A stretch of DNA of 64,000 nt, taken from the NCBI GenBank assembly GCA_012837935.1, contig DUQG01000014.1, positions 62,001 to 126,000 of the forward strand, in the 5' to 3' direction. Below, piece after piece: positions 53,735 to 62,233 of this stretch. Under the pieces are notes generated by a model. That model was not told the origin of the DNA. It saw only the letters and a program-made list of their open reading frames with translations, and ran no database searches. The DNA is from Bacteroidales bacterium. Its GTDB lineage: Bacteria; Bacteroidota; Bacteroidia; Bacteroidales; Paludibacteraceae. Each line of letters starts with the position of its first letter. Positions within the stretch are counted from its first letter, which is position 1. Both the position numbers and the translations under genes were made by a program.

Positions 53735-53759
53735 AAACGGGGTTAATACCCCGTTTTTT
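53735..53759 (+). terminator. Rho-independent terminator of hppA
   Basis: AACGGGG and CCCCGTT form a stem with a 6-base loop and run into TTTTT. The following 100 bases up to 53880 carry loose 8-9 base repeats of TATCA or AATCA type. Confidence 0.85.
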
Positions 53760-53880
53760 GTAGTCGCACCCCGAGTAAATGGTTGACAAACAGCAAGAAA
53801 TATGATATCTATAAAATCCGTGTTATCAGTGTTCCAATCTATCATCAAAATCAAACGAATCATATAAATCACAGTTCGGA

Positions 53881-54525
53881 CTATTGTTCCGGACCGCTAT
53901 CAGACAGATTTTCAAATACTTTTAAGTCAAAATAACGAACGGCTGAAATCAGGTGGTCGAAAATGTCCCCCATAATAGACTCGTAATCTTTCCATACTAC
54001 CGTATCGGTAAAGCAATAAATCTCAATCGGCAAACCAAATTCCGTAGGTGCCAACTGACGAACCATAATCGTCATATTCTTATTGATTTCGGGATGGCTT
54101 CTGAGATAGTTTTCGGCATATTTTCTGTAAAGTCCTATGTTGGTTAGGTTTCTGCCATTTACTCGTAAGCTTCTGTCAGCACCTATTTCGGTATTAAATT
54201 CATTGATAACTTCTTGACGTTCATCAATATAATCGCTGATAAGTTGAATTTTTTTGAATTTCTCAATCTCATTATCTTCAATATAGCGGAAACTCGACTG
54301 CTTTAGCCAAATAGCTCGTTTAATTCTTCTACCGCCGGATTCCTGCATTCCACGCCAATTCTGAAACGAATCGGAAATAAGTGCATAGGTAGGAATGGTG
54401 GAAATTGTTTTGTCGAAGTTTTGAACTTTTACCGTGGTCAGTGTGATTTGCGACACATCGCCGTCAGCGTTGTACTTAGGCATGGTAATCCAGTCGCCAA
54501 TGCGTACCATATCATTGGTGCTCAC
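53881..54525 (-). CDS. Mechanosensitive channel MscS-type, C-terminal half (split gene)
   Basis: 214 residues from a GTG start that follows directly on the stop codon of the upstream half. It reads 'LSTNDMVRIGDWITMPKYNADGDVSQITLTTVKVQNFDKTISTIPTYALISDSFQNWRGM', the cytosolic beta domain of MscS/YbdG channels, then an alpha-beta C-terminal domain. In intact homologues the junction is 'SIQLSxNDM'. The stop stands at the Gln codon (TAA for CAA), so the gene is broken or is made in two pieces by termination and re-initiation. Confidence 0.75.
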   Translation of the reverse strand: MSTNDMVRIGDWITMPKYNADGDVSQITLTTVKVQNFDKTISTIPTYALISDSFQNWRGMQESGGRRIKRAIWLKQSSFRYIEDNEIEKFKKIQLISDYIDERQEVINEFNTEIGADRSLRVNGRNLTNIGLYRKYAENYLRSHPEINKNMTIMVRQLAPTEFGLPIEIYCFTDTVVWKDYESIMGDIFDHLISAVRYFDLKVFENLSDSGPEQ

Positions 54526-55158
54526 TTATATGCTCGTTACAAATCCTAAAATGGTATCTTTGAAAATCAGCATCATCACAGCCGAAGCCGCACCCATAGC
54601 TGTGAAAAATGACGCAATACTTTTACCGGATAATACCGTGAAAATTGCACCTACACAGAAAATAACCACAATAATTCGAATTACTTGGAAATAGCTTTCA
54701 ATAGGCTTGTCTTTAAATCGGTCAAGTGTAAGCAAGTATTTTGACAGTGCTTTAAGAAACGAGCTGATAAGCCAGTAAATCATCAGGATGATAAACAAAT
54801 CCGTAGCTTTGGTTATGCCTGAAATCATACTTGGATAGTTTTCAAAGACAATAGGAATAGTCGCTTTAACCCAAGTGAGCGGGGCAATAAGTGCCAAGAA
54901 CGCCGGGAATTTGTTCTGATGCAGGTGCTCTGCCACTTGCATTTTAGGCAGTTTCTGAAGTTGTTTAAGAATAAAAATGATAATTCTTCGGGCAATCCAC
55001 TGAAAAACAAATACAAATATCAGTACGATAGCCAGTTGGACAATCAGATTGACCAAATCAATCGACGACGATGATACACCCCAATTTTGTAGCACATCTT
55101 TTGTCCATTTCGTAATAGCAAAGGCTGATTGTTGAATTTCTTCTACTTTTTCTTCCAT
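54526..55158 (-). CDS. Mechanosensitive channel MscS-type, N-terminal half (split gene)
   Basis: 210 residues with four to five membrane helices, ending in the pore-lining helix 'IASFFTAMGAASAVMMLIFKDTILGFVTSI' with its glycine and alanine small-residue pattern. It stops at TAA 54526-54528 where relatives have Gln. A product ending here keeps the pore but not the cytosolic domain. The other half follows in frame with no gap. Together they give a 425-residue YbdG-like channel. Confidence 0.75.
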   Translation of the reverse strand: MEEKVEEIQQSAFAITKWTKDVLQNWGVSSSSIDLVNLIVQLAIVLIFVFVFQWIARRIIIFILKQLQKLPKMQVAEHLHQNKFPAFLALIAPLTWVKATIPIVFENYPSMISGITKATDLFIILMIYWLISSFLKALSKYLLTLDRFKDKPIESYFQVIRIIVVIFCVGAIFTVLSGKSIASFFTAMGAASAVMMLIFKDTILGFVTSI

Positions 55159-55222
55159 AATTATTGTTTTTTAGTTGTATGTCTAAATAGTTTTGTTTAA
55201 TAAAAATTAATCTTCTGAAAAA

Positions 55223-55798
55223 TCAAGTCAATAATGTATGCTCGATTAAAATTTTTGTTCCAATAAGGATTAGCACGACACCACCGACCATTTCAAAATT
55301 GAATTTTAATTTGGCACCAAACATAAATCCCAACTTTACGCCTAAAAATGACATCACGAAGGTAACCAGACCGATAAAAACAACCGCAAGCAATATCTTA
55401 TCGGGAAATGGCGTAAAGATAAATCCGGCTGCCAATGCATCAATGCTTGTGGCAATGGCAAGTGTAGCAAGAAATTTTAGTTGGAAATTGTCTTTTTCAC
55501 ATTTGTCCTTGCACTTGCAGTCATCTTCTTTCAAACTTTCGATAATCATTTTTACCCCAATAATTCCTAGAATAAAAAATGCCAACCAATGGTCAATTTG
55601 CTTAATGGTATCGGCAAAAAACTGTCCGACAAAGTAGCCAATTGCAGGCATTGCACCTTGAAACAGTCCAAATATTAAAGCCAGTTTCAAAGCTTGTGAA
55701 GTAAGTAGCTTTTTGGTGCATATCCCTTGGCTGATGGATACGGCGAAACTGTCCATTGACAGTCCGAAAGCGATAAGCAAAATTGAAATTAAATCCAT
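55223..55798 (-). CDS. mntP: Manganese efflux pump MntP
   Basis: 191 residues with six membrane segments. 'LIAFGLSMDSFAVSISQGI' at the start, then 'LALIFGLFQGAMPAIGYFVGQ', 'ATLAIATSIDALAAGFIFT' and 'GVVLILIGTKILIEH' match MntP (YebN), including the acidic Asp residues in SMDSF and SIDAL. It exports excess Mn2+. An His/Cys-rich loop 'DDCKCKDKCEKDN' sits between the halves and could bind metal. No yybP-ykoY riboswitch is visible upstream. Confidence 0.93.
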   Translation of the reverse strand: MDLISILLIAFGLSMDSFAVSISQGICTKKLLTSQALKLALIFGLFQGAMPAIGYFVGQFFADTIKQIDHWLAFFILGIIGVKMIIESLKEDDCKCKDKCEKDNFQLKFLATLAIATSIDALAAGFIFTPFPDKILLAVVFIGLVTFVMSFLGVKLGFMFGAKLKFNFEMVGGVVLILIGTKILIEHTLLT

Positions 55799-55840
55799 AA
55801 GTGAGTAGGGATTTGTGAAAATAGCTTATTGAATTAAGCT

Positions 55841-55893
55841 AAAAAAGCAACTATTCAACCCCAAAAATAGATTTTCGAGAGTTGAATAGTTGC
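55841..55893 (-). terminator. Rho-independent terminator of transketolase
   Basis: On the - strand GCAACTATTCAAC pairs exactly with GTTGAATAGTTGC and runs into TTTTTT. It lies 13 bases after the tkt stop and 50 bases before mntP. Confidence 0.88.
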
Positions 55894-55906
55894 AAAACTC
55901 TAAACA

Positions 55907-57916
55907 CTATAACATTGATTTTACTTGTTTGTACACATTTTTGGCAGTAAATCCGAGTTTTTCATCCAGCACGGTATAAGGTGCAGAGAATCCAAATGAA
56001 TTTAATCCCCAGATTTTACCGTTTTCGCCAACCAAACCTTCAAGATTTACAGGAAGTCCGGCTGTCAGTCCAAAGCGTTTAATAGCTTTTGGCAGTACAC
56101 TTTCCTGATATTCAGTAGGCTGCGTGCGGAATAATCCTTCGGATGGAACCGATACAATGCGAACTTTTACGCCGTCTTTGCGAAGCAGTTCTGCACCTGC
56201 TACAAGTGTAGAAACTTCTGAACCTGATGCTAAAAGCACCACATCCGGATTTCCGTTGCAAGAAACTACGTAAGCACCTTTCGAGGTTTCTGCTTGATGG
56301 CTAATAGGCAGATTGGTAATGTTTTGACGAGAAAGTATCAACGCTGTTGGTGTGGCGGTGTTCTTCATCGCCATTTGCCATGCTGTGGTGGTTTCTTCCA
56401 CATCAGCCGGACGAAGCACAAGCATAGAATTTTTGCCGCTGTGATTTTGCAGTTTTTCCATCAAGCGGATTTGCGCTTCTTGTTCTACGGGTTCGTGCGT
56501 AGGACCATCTTCGCCTACACGAAAAGCATCGTGCGTCCAAATATATTTTACAGGTAATTCCATCAATGCCGCCATACGGACAGCGGGTTTCATATAGTCC
56601 GAGAAAACAAAGAATGTTCCGCAAGCTGCAAATACACCGCCGTGCAGTGCAATTCCGTTGCATAAGCAAGCCATGGTAAGTTCAGCTACACCGGCTTGTA
56701 GGAATTTTCCCGAGAAATCGCCTTTTACAATGGATTTTGTTTTTTTCAAAAATCCGTCTGTTTTGTCTGAGTTGCTTAGGTCGGCACTGGAAACAATCAT
56801 ATTTTCCACATTTTCTGCCAAGAAACCCAATACATTAGCCGAAGCTGCACGTGTGGCTTGATTTGGCTTTTGTTCAATAGATTTCCAATCCAAAGCGGGA
56901 ACTTCGCCGGAAAAGAATTGCTTGAACTTAGCAGCCAATTCCGGATTTTCAGCCATCCATTGAGCATGAGCAGCTTTTTTCTCTTTTACAAACTCTTTTA
57001 GCTCTTGCTCACGACGAGCATATACCGCTTTTGTCTCTTCAAAAATCACAAAAGGATTTTCGGGGTCGCCACCTAAGTTTTTAATGGTGCTATCTATACA
57101 GGTTTTAGTTTTGCTAAGTGGCTGACCGTGCGTATCTATCATGTTTTCATAGCTTTCGCCGTCGGCGGTTACCGCACCTTTTCCCATAACGGTAGTACCA
57201 ATAATCAAAGTCGGTTTTTCAGTTTCTTTTTTCGCTTCACGAAGTGCGGTGCGTATTTCGGTAACGTCATTTCCGTTGATTTCAAACACACGCCATCCCC
57301 AAGCTTCGTATTTCATTTTCACATTCTCAGTCGTTACTTCATCTACGAATGTAGAAAGCTGAACGTTGTTTGAGTCGTAAAACATGATTAAATTATCCAG
57401 ACCCAAGTGTCCGGCAATTCGTCCGGCGCCTTGCGAAATTTCCTCTTGAATTCCACCGTCGGAAATAAAAGCATAAATCGTTTGGTTCATAATGTCGCCA
57501 AAACGTTCCTTCAAGAATTTCGCCGCTATCGCTGCACCTACCGCATAGGTGTGTCCTTGTCCCAGCGGACCGGACGTATTTTCTACACCACGAACTACGT
57601 CCACTTCGGGGTGTCCCGGTGTAATGCTTCCCCATTGACGGAATTGTTTTAAGTCTTCAAGGGTGTATTTTCCCGAAAGAGCAAGCACCGAGTAAAGCAT
57701 TGGCGACATGTGTCCCGGGTCAAGGAAAAAACGGTCGCGGCATTCCCAGTGTGGGTTTTCCGGGTCGTATTCCAAAAACTCGGAATATAGTACATTAATA
57801 AAATCAGCGCCACCCATTGCACCGCCGGGGTGTCCGGATTTGGCTTTTTCAACCATTGCCGCACTTAATATTCGTATATTGTCCGCAGCTTTGTTAAGTT
57901 CCTGAGTTGTGTTCAT
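55907..57916 (-). CDS. tkt: Transketolase
   Basis: 669 residues, the full single-chain form. It transfers two-carbon units in the pentose phosphate pathway with thiamine diphosphate. Visible: 'KAKSGHPGGAMGGADFINVLYS', 'SGPLGQGHTYAVGAAIAAKF', the ThDP motif 'ISDGGIQEEISQGAGRIAGHLGLDNLIMFYDSNNVQLST', and the pyrimidine domain 'THDAFRVGEDGPTHEPVEQ'. In most transketolases the ThDP motif is GDG; here the first residue is S (FISDGGIQEE), as in several Bacteroidetes enzymes. Confidence 0.95.
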   Translation of the reverse strand: MNTTQELNKAADNIRILSAAMVEKAKSGHPGGAMGGADFINVLYSEFLEYDPENPHWECRDRFFLDPGHMSPMLYSVLALSGKYTLEDLKQFRQWGSITPGHPEVDVVRGVENTSGPLGQGHTYAVGAAIAAKFLKERFGDIMNQTIYAFISDGGIQEEISQGAGRIAGHLGLDNLIMFYDSNNVQLSTFVDEVTTENVKMKYEAWGWRVFEINGNDVTEIRTALREAKKETEKPTLIIGTTVMGKGAVTADGESYENMIDTHGQPLSKTKTCIDSTIKNLGGDPENPFVIFEETKAVYARREQELKEFVKEKKAAHAQWMAENPELAAKFKQFFSGEVPALDWKSIEQKPNQATRAASANVLGFLAENVENMIVSSADLSNSDKTDGFLKKTKSIVKGDFSGKFLQAGVAELTMACLCNGIALHGGVFAACGTFFVFSDYMKPAVRMAALMELPVKYIWTHDAFRVGEDGPTHEPVEQEAQIRLMEKLQNHSGKNSMLVLRPADVEETTTAWQMAMKNTATPTALILSRQNITNLPISHQAETSKGAYVVSCNGNPDVVLLASGSEVSTLVAGAELLRKDGVKVRIVSVPSEGLFRTQPTEYQESVLPKAIKRFGLTAGLPVNLEGLVGENGKIWGLNSFGFSAPYTVLDEKLGFTAKNVYKQVKSML

Positions 57917-57957
57917 TTTATTATTTGTTTAATTTGTTAATTATTCATTATTTAGAT

Positions 57958-58080
57958 TTTTAAAACATAGAAAACAATGGTTTTATGTAGTTTTTCATTT
58001 TATTGAATTTTGAGAGCATAGTTTAAAAAAATCGAACCTGACTGCCGCAGGCAGGGTTTTTTTTCTCTATGTTTCCGTAA
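57958..58080. repeat. CATAG-bounded hairpin region, inverted partner of 60239-60378
   Basis: A 21-base stretch starting TTTTAAAACATAGA at 57958 recurs as its exact reverse complement at 60358-60378. Further GCATAG...CTATG pieces with poly-A and poly-T arms follow up to 58080. The two copies bracket the operon 58132-60211. Confidence 0.7.
58022..58064. terminator. Terminator after the DUF6048 gene
   Basis: CTGCC-GCA-GGCAG with A run on one side and T run on the other, so it can work on both strands. It lies after the last gene of the crcB operon (- strand). Confidence 0.65.
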
Positions 58081-58131
58081 TCAAGAGAATGTGTAAAATT
58101 TTCATCTATGTTTACTACTGTTTTAAAAACT

Positions 58132-58830
58132 TTACTTAAATCTATATCCAAGAGTGTAGCTAAATCCCCAGTCGGAATCTTTTCCTATGCCGTATCCGGG
58201 GATGTACCAAGGTGCTATTTCGCCGGGTTTTGCTTTGTTTATCAAGTGTCTGTTTTTAATATTCCATCCCATAAAGATGTTTTTGAAAACTTCCACACGT
58301 ATTCCCGCATTTATTTCAAACCAAAATTTAGTCGTTGCTATTTTATCGAAATTTATCGGTTCAGTGCCACCCCAATATCCGTCTGTTATCGTAAGGTTAT
58401 TGAGTGAGTAATTAAAGTGGCTCATTCCCAGTCGTATTCCTGCGAGAAAAAGATTGCTTTCTTGTGTTGATTTGTCTTTCGGCTTAAAAACGGGAATGTC
58501 AATTCCCACTTTTCCAAACAATCCGTAGGTCTTGAACTGCACGTCCTCAGCCGAAGATTTTTTTGCACCTGCAAATCCGGCTTCCAGAGTAGGGAAGTAT
58601 TTATTTTTCAAATTAACTTGTACGTTGCCTTGAAATCTGAAAATATCTTTATTGACAATCGCAGTCTGTACAAGAGGAACAAGGTCTGTTTCCACCAAAA
58701 TTCCTTGCCAAAGACCTATGCTGTCTTTTTTGGCAGTCTCTTTTTTTTCATCACTTTGAGCAGCAACAGGCTGAATCCCAATAATGCAAAGCAGACTACT
58801 TAATATGATGTAATTTAATATTTTCCACAT
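58132..58830 (-). CDS. DUF6048 exported protein
   Basis: 232 residues with a signal peptide (about 1-24, ending QPVAAQ). The rest is a beta-rich region ending 'WGFSYTLGYRFK', an outer-membrane beta-barrel-like C-terminus with a final aromatic residue in the penultimate position. It overlaps the start of the upstream DUF6452 gene's end by 35 bases. The pair DUF6452-DUF6048 is typical of Bacteroidales, function unknown. Confidence 0.75.
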   Translation of the reverse strand: MWKILNYIILSSLLCIIGIQPVAAQSDEKKETAKKDSIGLWQGILVETDLVPLVQTAIVNKDIFRFQGNVQVNLKNKYFPTLEAGFAGAKKSSAEDVQFKTYGLFGKVGIDIPVFKPKDKSTQESNLFLAGIRLGMSHFNYSLNNLTITDGYWGGTEPINFDKIATTKFWFEINAGIRVEVFKNIFMGWNIKNRHLINKAKPGEIAPWYIPGYGIGKDSDWGFSYTLGYRFK

Positions 58831-59311
58831 ATTGTGTGTTTACATTTCGGTTTACAATAGTAATGCTGTCAATAAAATGTCCGCTTGTATAAACGGTATC
58901 GATAATGTGTGTGCGGATGCTGCCACATTCCATCGACAGAAATTCAAGTTTGTTTTGATAAACTACGGTAATCGTATCTTGCACTTGGTTGGCAAAGTTT
59001 AGATTAAATTGGCAGGTTTGAGCCTCGCCAAGCTGTTTTAGCGGCACACGAATGTGGTTGACCGTTTTTTCTCTATACAGCAAACTGTCCGTGCCAATGC
59101 CGTGTACGGAAAGTTTTTCGAGACTGATTTTTGTTTCCACCCATCTTTTGGTAGTGGCGTTGATGGTGTCTAAATAAAATGCCATTCCGACTTCTACTTT
59201 TTTGCTCTGACGGCAGGTTTCGTCGGTTTGGCAAGCTGTAAAGGCAAAAAATAGTGCCAAAACAATAGCACTGAAAAACAGCGTATTTAATTTTTGTTGT
59301 TTCCGTTTCAT
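58796..59311 (-). CDS. DUF6452 lipoprotein
   Basis: 171 residues. Lipoprotein signal with lipobox 'FAFTAC' (Cys at about residue 27), then a beta-rich domain with a second Cys pattern 'ETCRQ' and 'GEAQTCQFNLNFANQ'. It pairs with the DUF6048 gene, which starts within its last 35 bases. ATG overlaps the stop of the upstream gene (TAATG at 59309-59313). Function unknown. Confidence 0.78.
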   Translation of the reverse strand: MKRKQQKLNTLFFSAIVLALFFAFTACQTDETCRQSKKVEVGMAFYLDTINATTKRWVETKISLEKLSVHGIGTDSLLYREKTVNHIRVPLKQLGEAQTCQFNLNFANQVQDTITVVYQNKLEFLSMECGSIRTHIIDTVYTSGHFIDSITIVNRNVNTQYVENIKLHHIK

Positions 59312-59820
59312 TAGAGTAATTCTTTAACTTCTGCTTTCAGACTTCTCATTGCCGAAAAAATGGCTGTGTCGTGTGGCGTATTAAAAGCTTGAATAATAAG
59401 TTTAGCCAATATTTCTGCCGGGTCATCGGGTTTGCACTGTGCAGCACTGATATTTATCAATTGCACTATATCTTCGCGAGCATCGTCTATCTCTTCCCAA
59501 AGTATTTCACTCACGTAGATTTGTTGCGATGCGTTGTGCTCGAACTCACGGCGAATATCATTAAGAATGCGAGCCTGAAAATCTAAGCAAGTTTGATTGG
59601 GTTCTATTTTTTGTACCAAAAAATTATTCGGATTTAAGCGTTCCAACAAAATCGCCAAACGCTCATAAGCACGCAGTCGGGTGGGAAGTGTTTCGGGGGA
59701 AAATTGTTTTTTGCCGGAAAGTTTTTGATTCTGTTTTTTCATTTTCAGAAATTGATAAACTATCACAGCGATACCACCCGCAATCAGTAGTCCCAAAAAT
59801 ATATATTGACTAGTTTTCAT
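59311..59820 (-). CDS. Membrane-anchored conserved Bacteroidetes protein, DUF7935-like
   Basis: 169 residues. One N-terminal membrane helix (about 5-23) followed by an all-helical soluble part with 'TLPTRLRAYERLAILLERLNPNNF', the motif of a conserved but uncharacterised Bacteroidetes family. 'RILNDIRREFEHNASQQIYVSEILW' continues it. It lies between crcB and the DUF6452 gene and shares their transcript. Confidence 0.7.
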   Translation of the reverse strand: MKTSQYIFLGLLIAGGIAVIVYQFLKMKKQNQKLSGKKQFSPETLPTRLRAYERLAILLERLNPNNFLVQKIEPNQTCLDFQARILNDIRREFEHNASQQIYVSEILWEEIDDAREDIVQLINISAAQCKPDDPAEILAKLIIQAFNTPHDTAIFSAMRSLKAEVKELL

Positions 59821-59833
59821 TGTTTTTTTGCTT

Positions 59834-60211
59834 TTACGCTATCCATTTAGCTAAAAATAATCCACCTGCCACTGCCAAAATTCCAATCAAGATACTTCCT
59901 GCCATATAAGCAAGTGCCGTAGTTATTTGTCCGTTTTGTATCAGTTGGAAGTTTTCGTTTGTAAAGCTTGAAAATGTGGTAAATCCACCACAAAATCCCA
60001 CTATCCAAAAGAGTTTCAAATTAGCTGTCGCTTCGTTGTTGTGGATAAAAATCCCGATTAAAAATCCAATCAGAAGACTTCCCAACACATTAGCCGTAAG
60101 CGTTCCCATCGGAATAGAATAAAAATTCCAACTGATGTTCAGCTTGGAAACCCAATAACGAGCGATACTTCCAAGAAAACCGCCAAAACCGACTAATAGC
60201 AGTTGTTTCAT
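59834..60211 (-). CDS. crcB: Fluoride channel CrcB/Fluc
   Basis: 125 residues with four membrane helices. Signatures: 'GGFLGSIARYWVSK', 'GTLTANVLGSLLIGFLIG' with the key Asn, and 'VGFCGGFTTFSSFTNE' with the Phe and Thr/Ser fluoride track. It forms dual-topology dimers that expel fluoride. It heads the four-gene operon crcB-59820-59311-58830. I looked for a fluoride riboswitch before it and did not see one. Confidence 0.95.
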   Translation of the reverse strand: MKQLLLVGFGGFLGSIARYWVSKLNISWNFYSIPMGTLTANVLGSLLIGFLIGIFIHNNEATANLKLFWIVGFCGGFTTFSSFTNENFQLIQNGQITTALAYMAGSILIGILAVAGGLFLAKWIA

Positions 60212-60238
60212 TTTTATTTAAGAAGTTTTAAAACAATA

Positions 60239-60378
60239 GCAAACATAGAAAAATCGTTCATATTCTCGTGCTCGTGGTTTTTGAAACATAGAGAAAAAAA
60301 TCGAAGATTTTTTTACTATGTTCTCGAAATACAATAAAAGAGATCATATCTTTAACTATTGTTTTCTATGTTTTAAAA
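60239..60378. repeat. CATAG-bounded hairpin region, inverted partner of 57958-58080
   Basis: Contains AACATAGAGAAAAAAATCG...GATTTTTTACTATGTT, a long AT hairpin at 60287-60322, and at 60358-60378 the exact reverse complement of the 21 bases at 57958. It lies just before crcB's operon start (on the - strand it is upstream). Confidence 0.7.
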
Positions 60379-60398
60379 GTATAGACAAATTCTAAACT

Positions 60399-61367
60399 CT
60401 AAAATTCTTTCTCAATCTTATAATTGTTTCTTTCAGGCGAATTGCGAGCTACAATTTCTGCCACAAAACCTGCCAAGAAAAGCAGCGTTCCCAAAATCAT
60501 CATTACAAGTGAAATATAAAAATAAGGACTATCTACCACCAACGGTGCCGGAACGTGATTTTTCAAAGCAATCAACTTATGTGCACCTACCACCACAATG
60601 GCGATAAATCCTAACATAAACATCAAACTTCCCATCAAACCGAAGAAATGCATCGGTTTTTTGCCGAATTTGGATAGAAACCAAAGTGTAAGCAAGTCCA
60701 GATACCCATTTACAAAGCGGTTCAAACCGAATTTTGAAATGCCAAACTCACGCTTTCTGTGCGTAACCACCTTTTCGCCGATGCGTGTAAATCCTGCATT
60801 TTTTGCTAAATAAGGGATATAGCGGTGCATATCGCCATACACTTCGATGTTTTTTACTACTTCATTCCGATAGGCTTTCAATCCGCAGTTCATATCGTGC
60901 AGTTTTAATCCGGTTACGGCACGAGCAGTTGCGTTGTAAAGTTTTGAAGGCAAATTTTTGGTCAGTTTAGCATCGTAGCGTTTCTTTTTCCAACCCGAAA
61001 CTAAATCGTAATTCTCAGTGTAAATCATATTATAAAGCTCAGGAATTTCATCGGGACTATCCTGTAAGTCCGCATCCATAGTGATTACCACATTTCCCTG
61101 AGCCATTTGAAATCCGCAGTGCAATGCCGGGGATTTTCCGTAATTATGGCGGAATTTTATACCACGCACTTGTTCCGGCGATTTAGCTTTTAGCTCTTCC
61201 ACAATTGTCCACGATTCGTCTGTACTGCCATCGTCCACAAAAATTACTTCGTAGCTGAATTTATTCTCGTGCATCACACGTTCTATCCATTCATACAGTT
61301 TTGGAAGCGATTCAGCTTCGTTGTACAAAGGAACTACAACTGATATATCCATATTATTTTGTTTCAA
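60399..61367 (-). CDS. Family 2 glycosyltransferase, dolichol-phosphate mannose synthase-like
   Basis: 322 residues. GT-A domain first: 'VVPLYNEAESLPKLYEWIERV', 'IFVDDGSTDESW', the DXD-like 'MDADLQDSPDEIPELY' and 'KKKRYDAKLTKNLPSKLYN'. Two membrane helices near the C-terminus ('GLMGSLMFMLGFIAIVVVG' and 'YFYISLVMMILGTLLFLAGF'). It should attach a sugar to a polyprenyl phosphate at the inner membrane (GtrB/ArnC type). It follows DUF4199 by 11 bases, a pair common in Bacteroidales. Confidence 0.9.
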   Translation of the reverse strand: MKQNNMDISVVVPLYNEAESLPKLYEWIERVMHENKFSYEVIFVDDGSTDESWTIVEELKAKSPEQVRGIKFRHNYGKSPALHCGFQMAQGNVVITMDADLQDSPDEIPELYNMIYTENYDLVSGWKKKRYDAKLTKNLPSKLYNATARAVTGLKLHDMNCGLKAYRNEVVKNIEVYGDMHRYIPYLAKNAGFTRIGEKVVTHRKREFGISKFGLNRFVNGYLDLLTLWFLSKFGKKPMHFFGLMGSLMFMLGFIAIVVVGAHKLIALKNHVPAPLVVDSPYFYISLVMMILGTLLFLAGFVAEIVARNSPERNNYKIEKEF

Positions 61368-61378
61368 AATTTCTGTTT

Positions 61379-61939
61379 TTAAAAATTATTCTGCGGTAAA
61401 TTCTCTTGATTTTCGTCAAAGATACTTTTATCTTTTTTAGCTATTCCTGCAAGCACTAAACCTACAAAAAAGCTGATTATTATATTTACCCAAGTTGCCA
61501 TCAAGGTATAGTTAAGCGGATCTGTCATTCTTTCAAAGCTTTTATAGATTTCATCTATATCCATAGGGTATTTGCCTTTAAACTGTTCAAAAGTTTGCTC
61601 AACGATAAGCATGCTTTGACCCATAGTCTCTTGTAGGAACTCAGGATTAATAAATCGCAGATAGACAAATTTAACTGCGGCTGAAATAACTGACGCAAAA
61701 AAGAATAGTAAAATGATATAAGACAATCCATGTCCGTAGGTAATTGCGCCACCACAATCTCTGTCACGGTAACGAATTAGGAATTTATATGCAAAAATAA
61801 GTATAATAGCGGGTAGTAAAAAGCTTAGAAATCCCAATATGAATATGCCTGACACGCTGAAAAGAAAACTTGCAGAAAAGAAAATTCCCATGATTAATCC
61901 ATTCTGCATGGTTGAATTCCAAATGTTATTTGATCTCAT
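61379..61939 (-). CDS. DUF4199 membrane protein
   Basis: 186 residues, four membrane segments ('GLIMGIFFSASFLFSVSGIFI', 'SFLLPAIILIFAYKFLI', 'LSYIILLFFFASVISAAVKFVYL', 'ATWVNIIISFFVGLVLAGI'). 'RYRDRDCGGAITYGHGLSYI' is the DUF4199 signature. It leads the unit with the glycosyltransferase. Unknown function, perhaps a partner of the transferase. Confidence 0.88.
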   Translation of the reverse strand: MRSNNIWNSTMQNGLIMGIFFSASFLFSVSGIFILGFLSFLLPAIILIFAYKFLIRYRDRDCGGAITYGHGLSYIILLFFFASVISAAVKFVYLRFINPEFLQETMGQSMLIVEQTFEQFKGKYPMDIDEIYKSFERMTDPLNYTLMATWVNIIISFFVGLVLAGIAKKDKSIFDENQENLPQNNF

Positions 61940-61959
61940 ACTTGTTTTATATTAAAATA

Positions 61960-61967
61960 CAAAATTA
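61960..61967 (-). promoter_or_regulatory. Putative -7 box
   Basis: TAATTTTG on the - strand, 20 bases before the DUF4199 start. Confidence 0.5.
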
Positions 61968-62156
61968 CAAAAAATATAGCGAAGTTTACTATGTTTTTCA
62001 AAAACTCGGGAAGCTTATAGGGTGTTTTTTTAACATTAAGAAATTAAGGATTCATTAAGTAGGTCTAAACACCTTAATAATCTTAATGTTTTTGTAACTA
62101 CGCACCTACCAAATAATAGCATAGCGTAATAACAACCAAATAACCATCTAAAAGTC

Positions 62157-62212
62157 ACTCAAACACTCAAACGTCCAAACACCCGAACATTTAAAAGCCT
62201 AAACATCTATCA
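62157..62212 (+). repeat. Octamer array, consensus RYYYAAAC, 7 units
   Basis: Seven 8-base units (ACTCAAAC twice, GTCCAAAC, ACCCGAAC and more degenerate ones) with weaker AACCAAAT-type units before them from 62134. The array lies between DUF4199 and nth and ends 21 bases from the nth stop. Confidence 0.7.
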
Positions 62213-62233
62213 CCCAGCACCCGACATCCCGCT

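Noticed and set aside
60212-60398. Fluoride riboswitch before crcB
   Set aside because: The upstream region has AT-rich hairpins but not the conserved riboswitch core.
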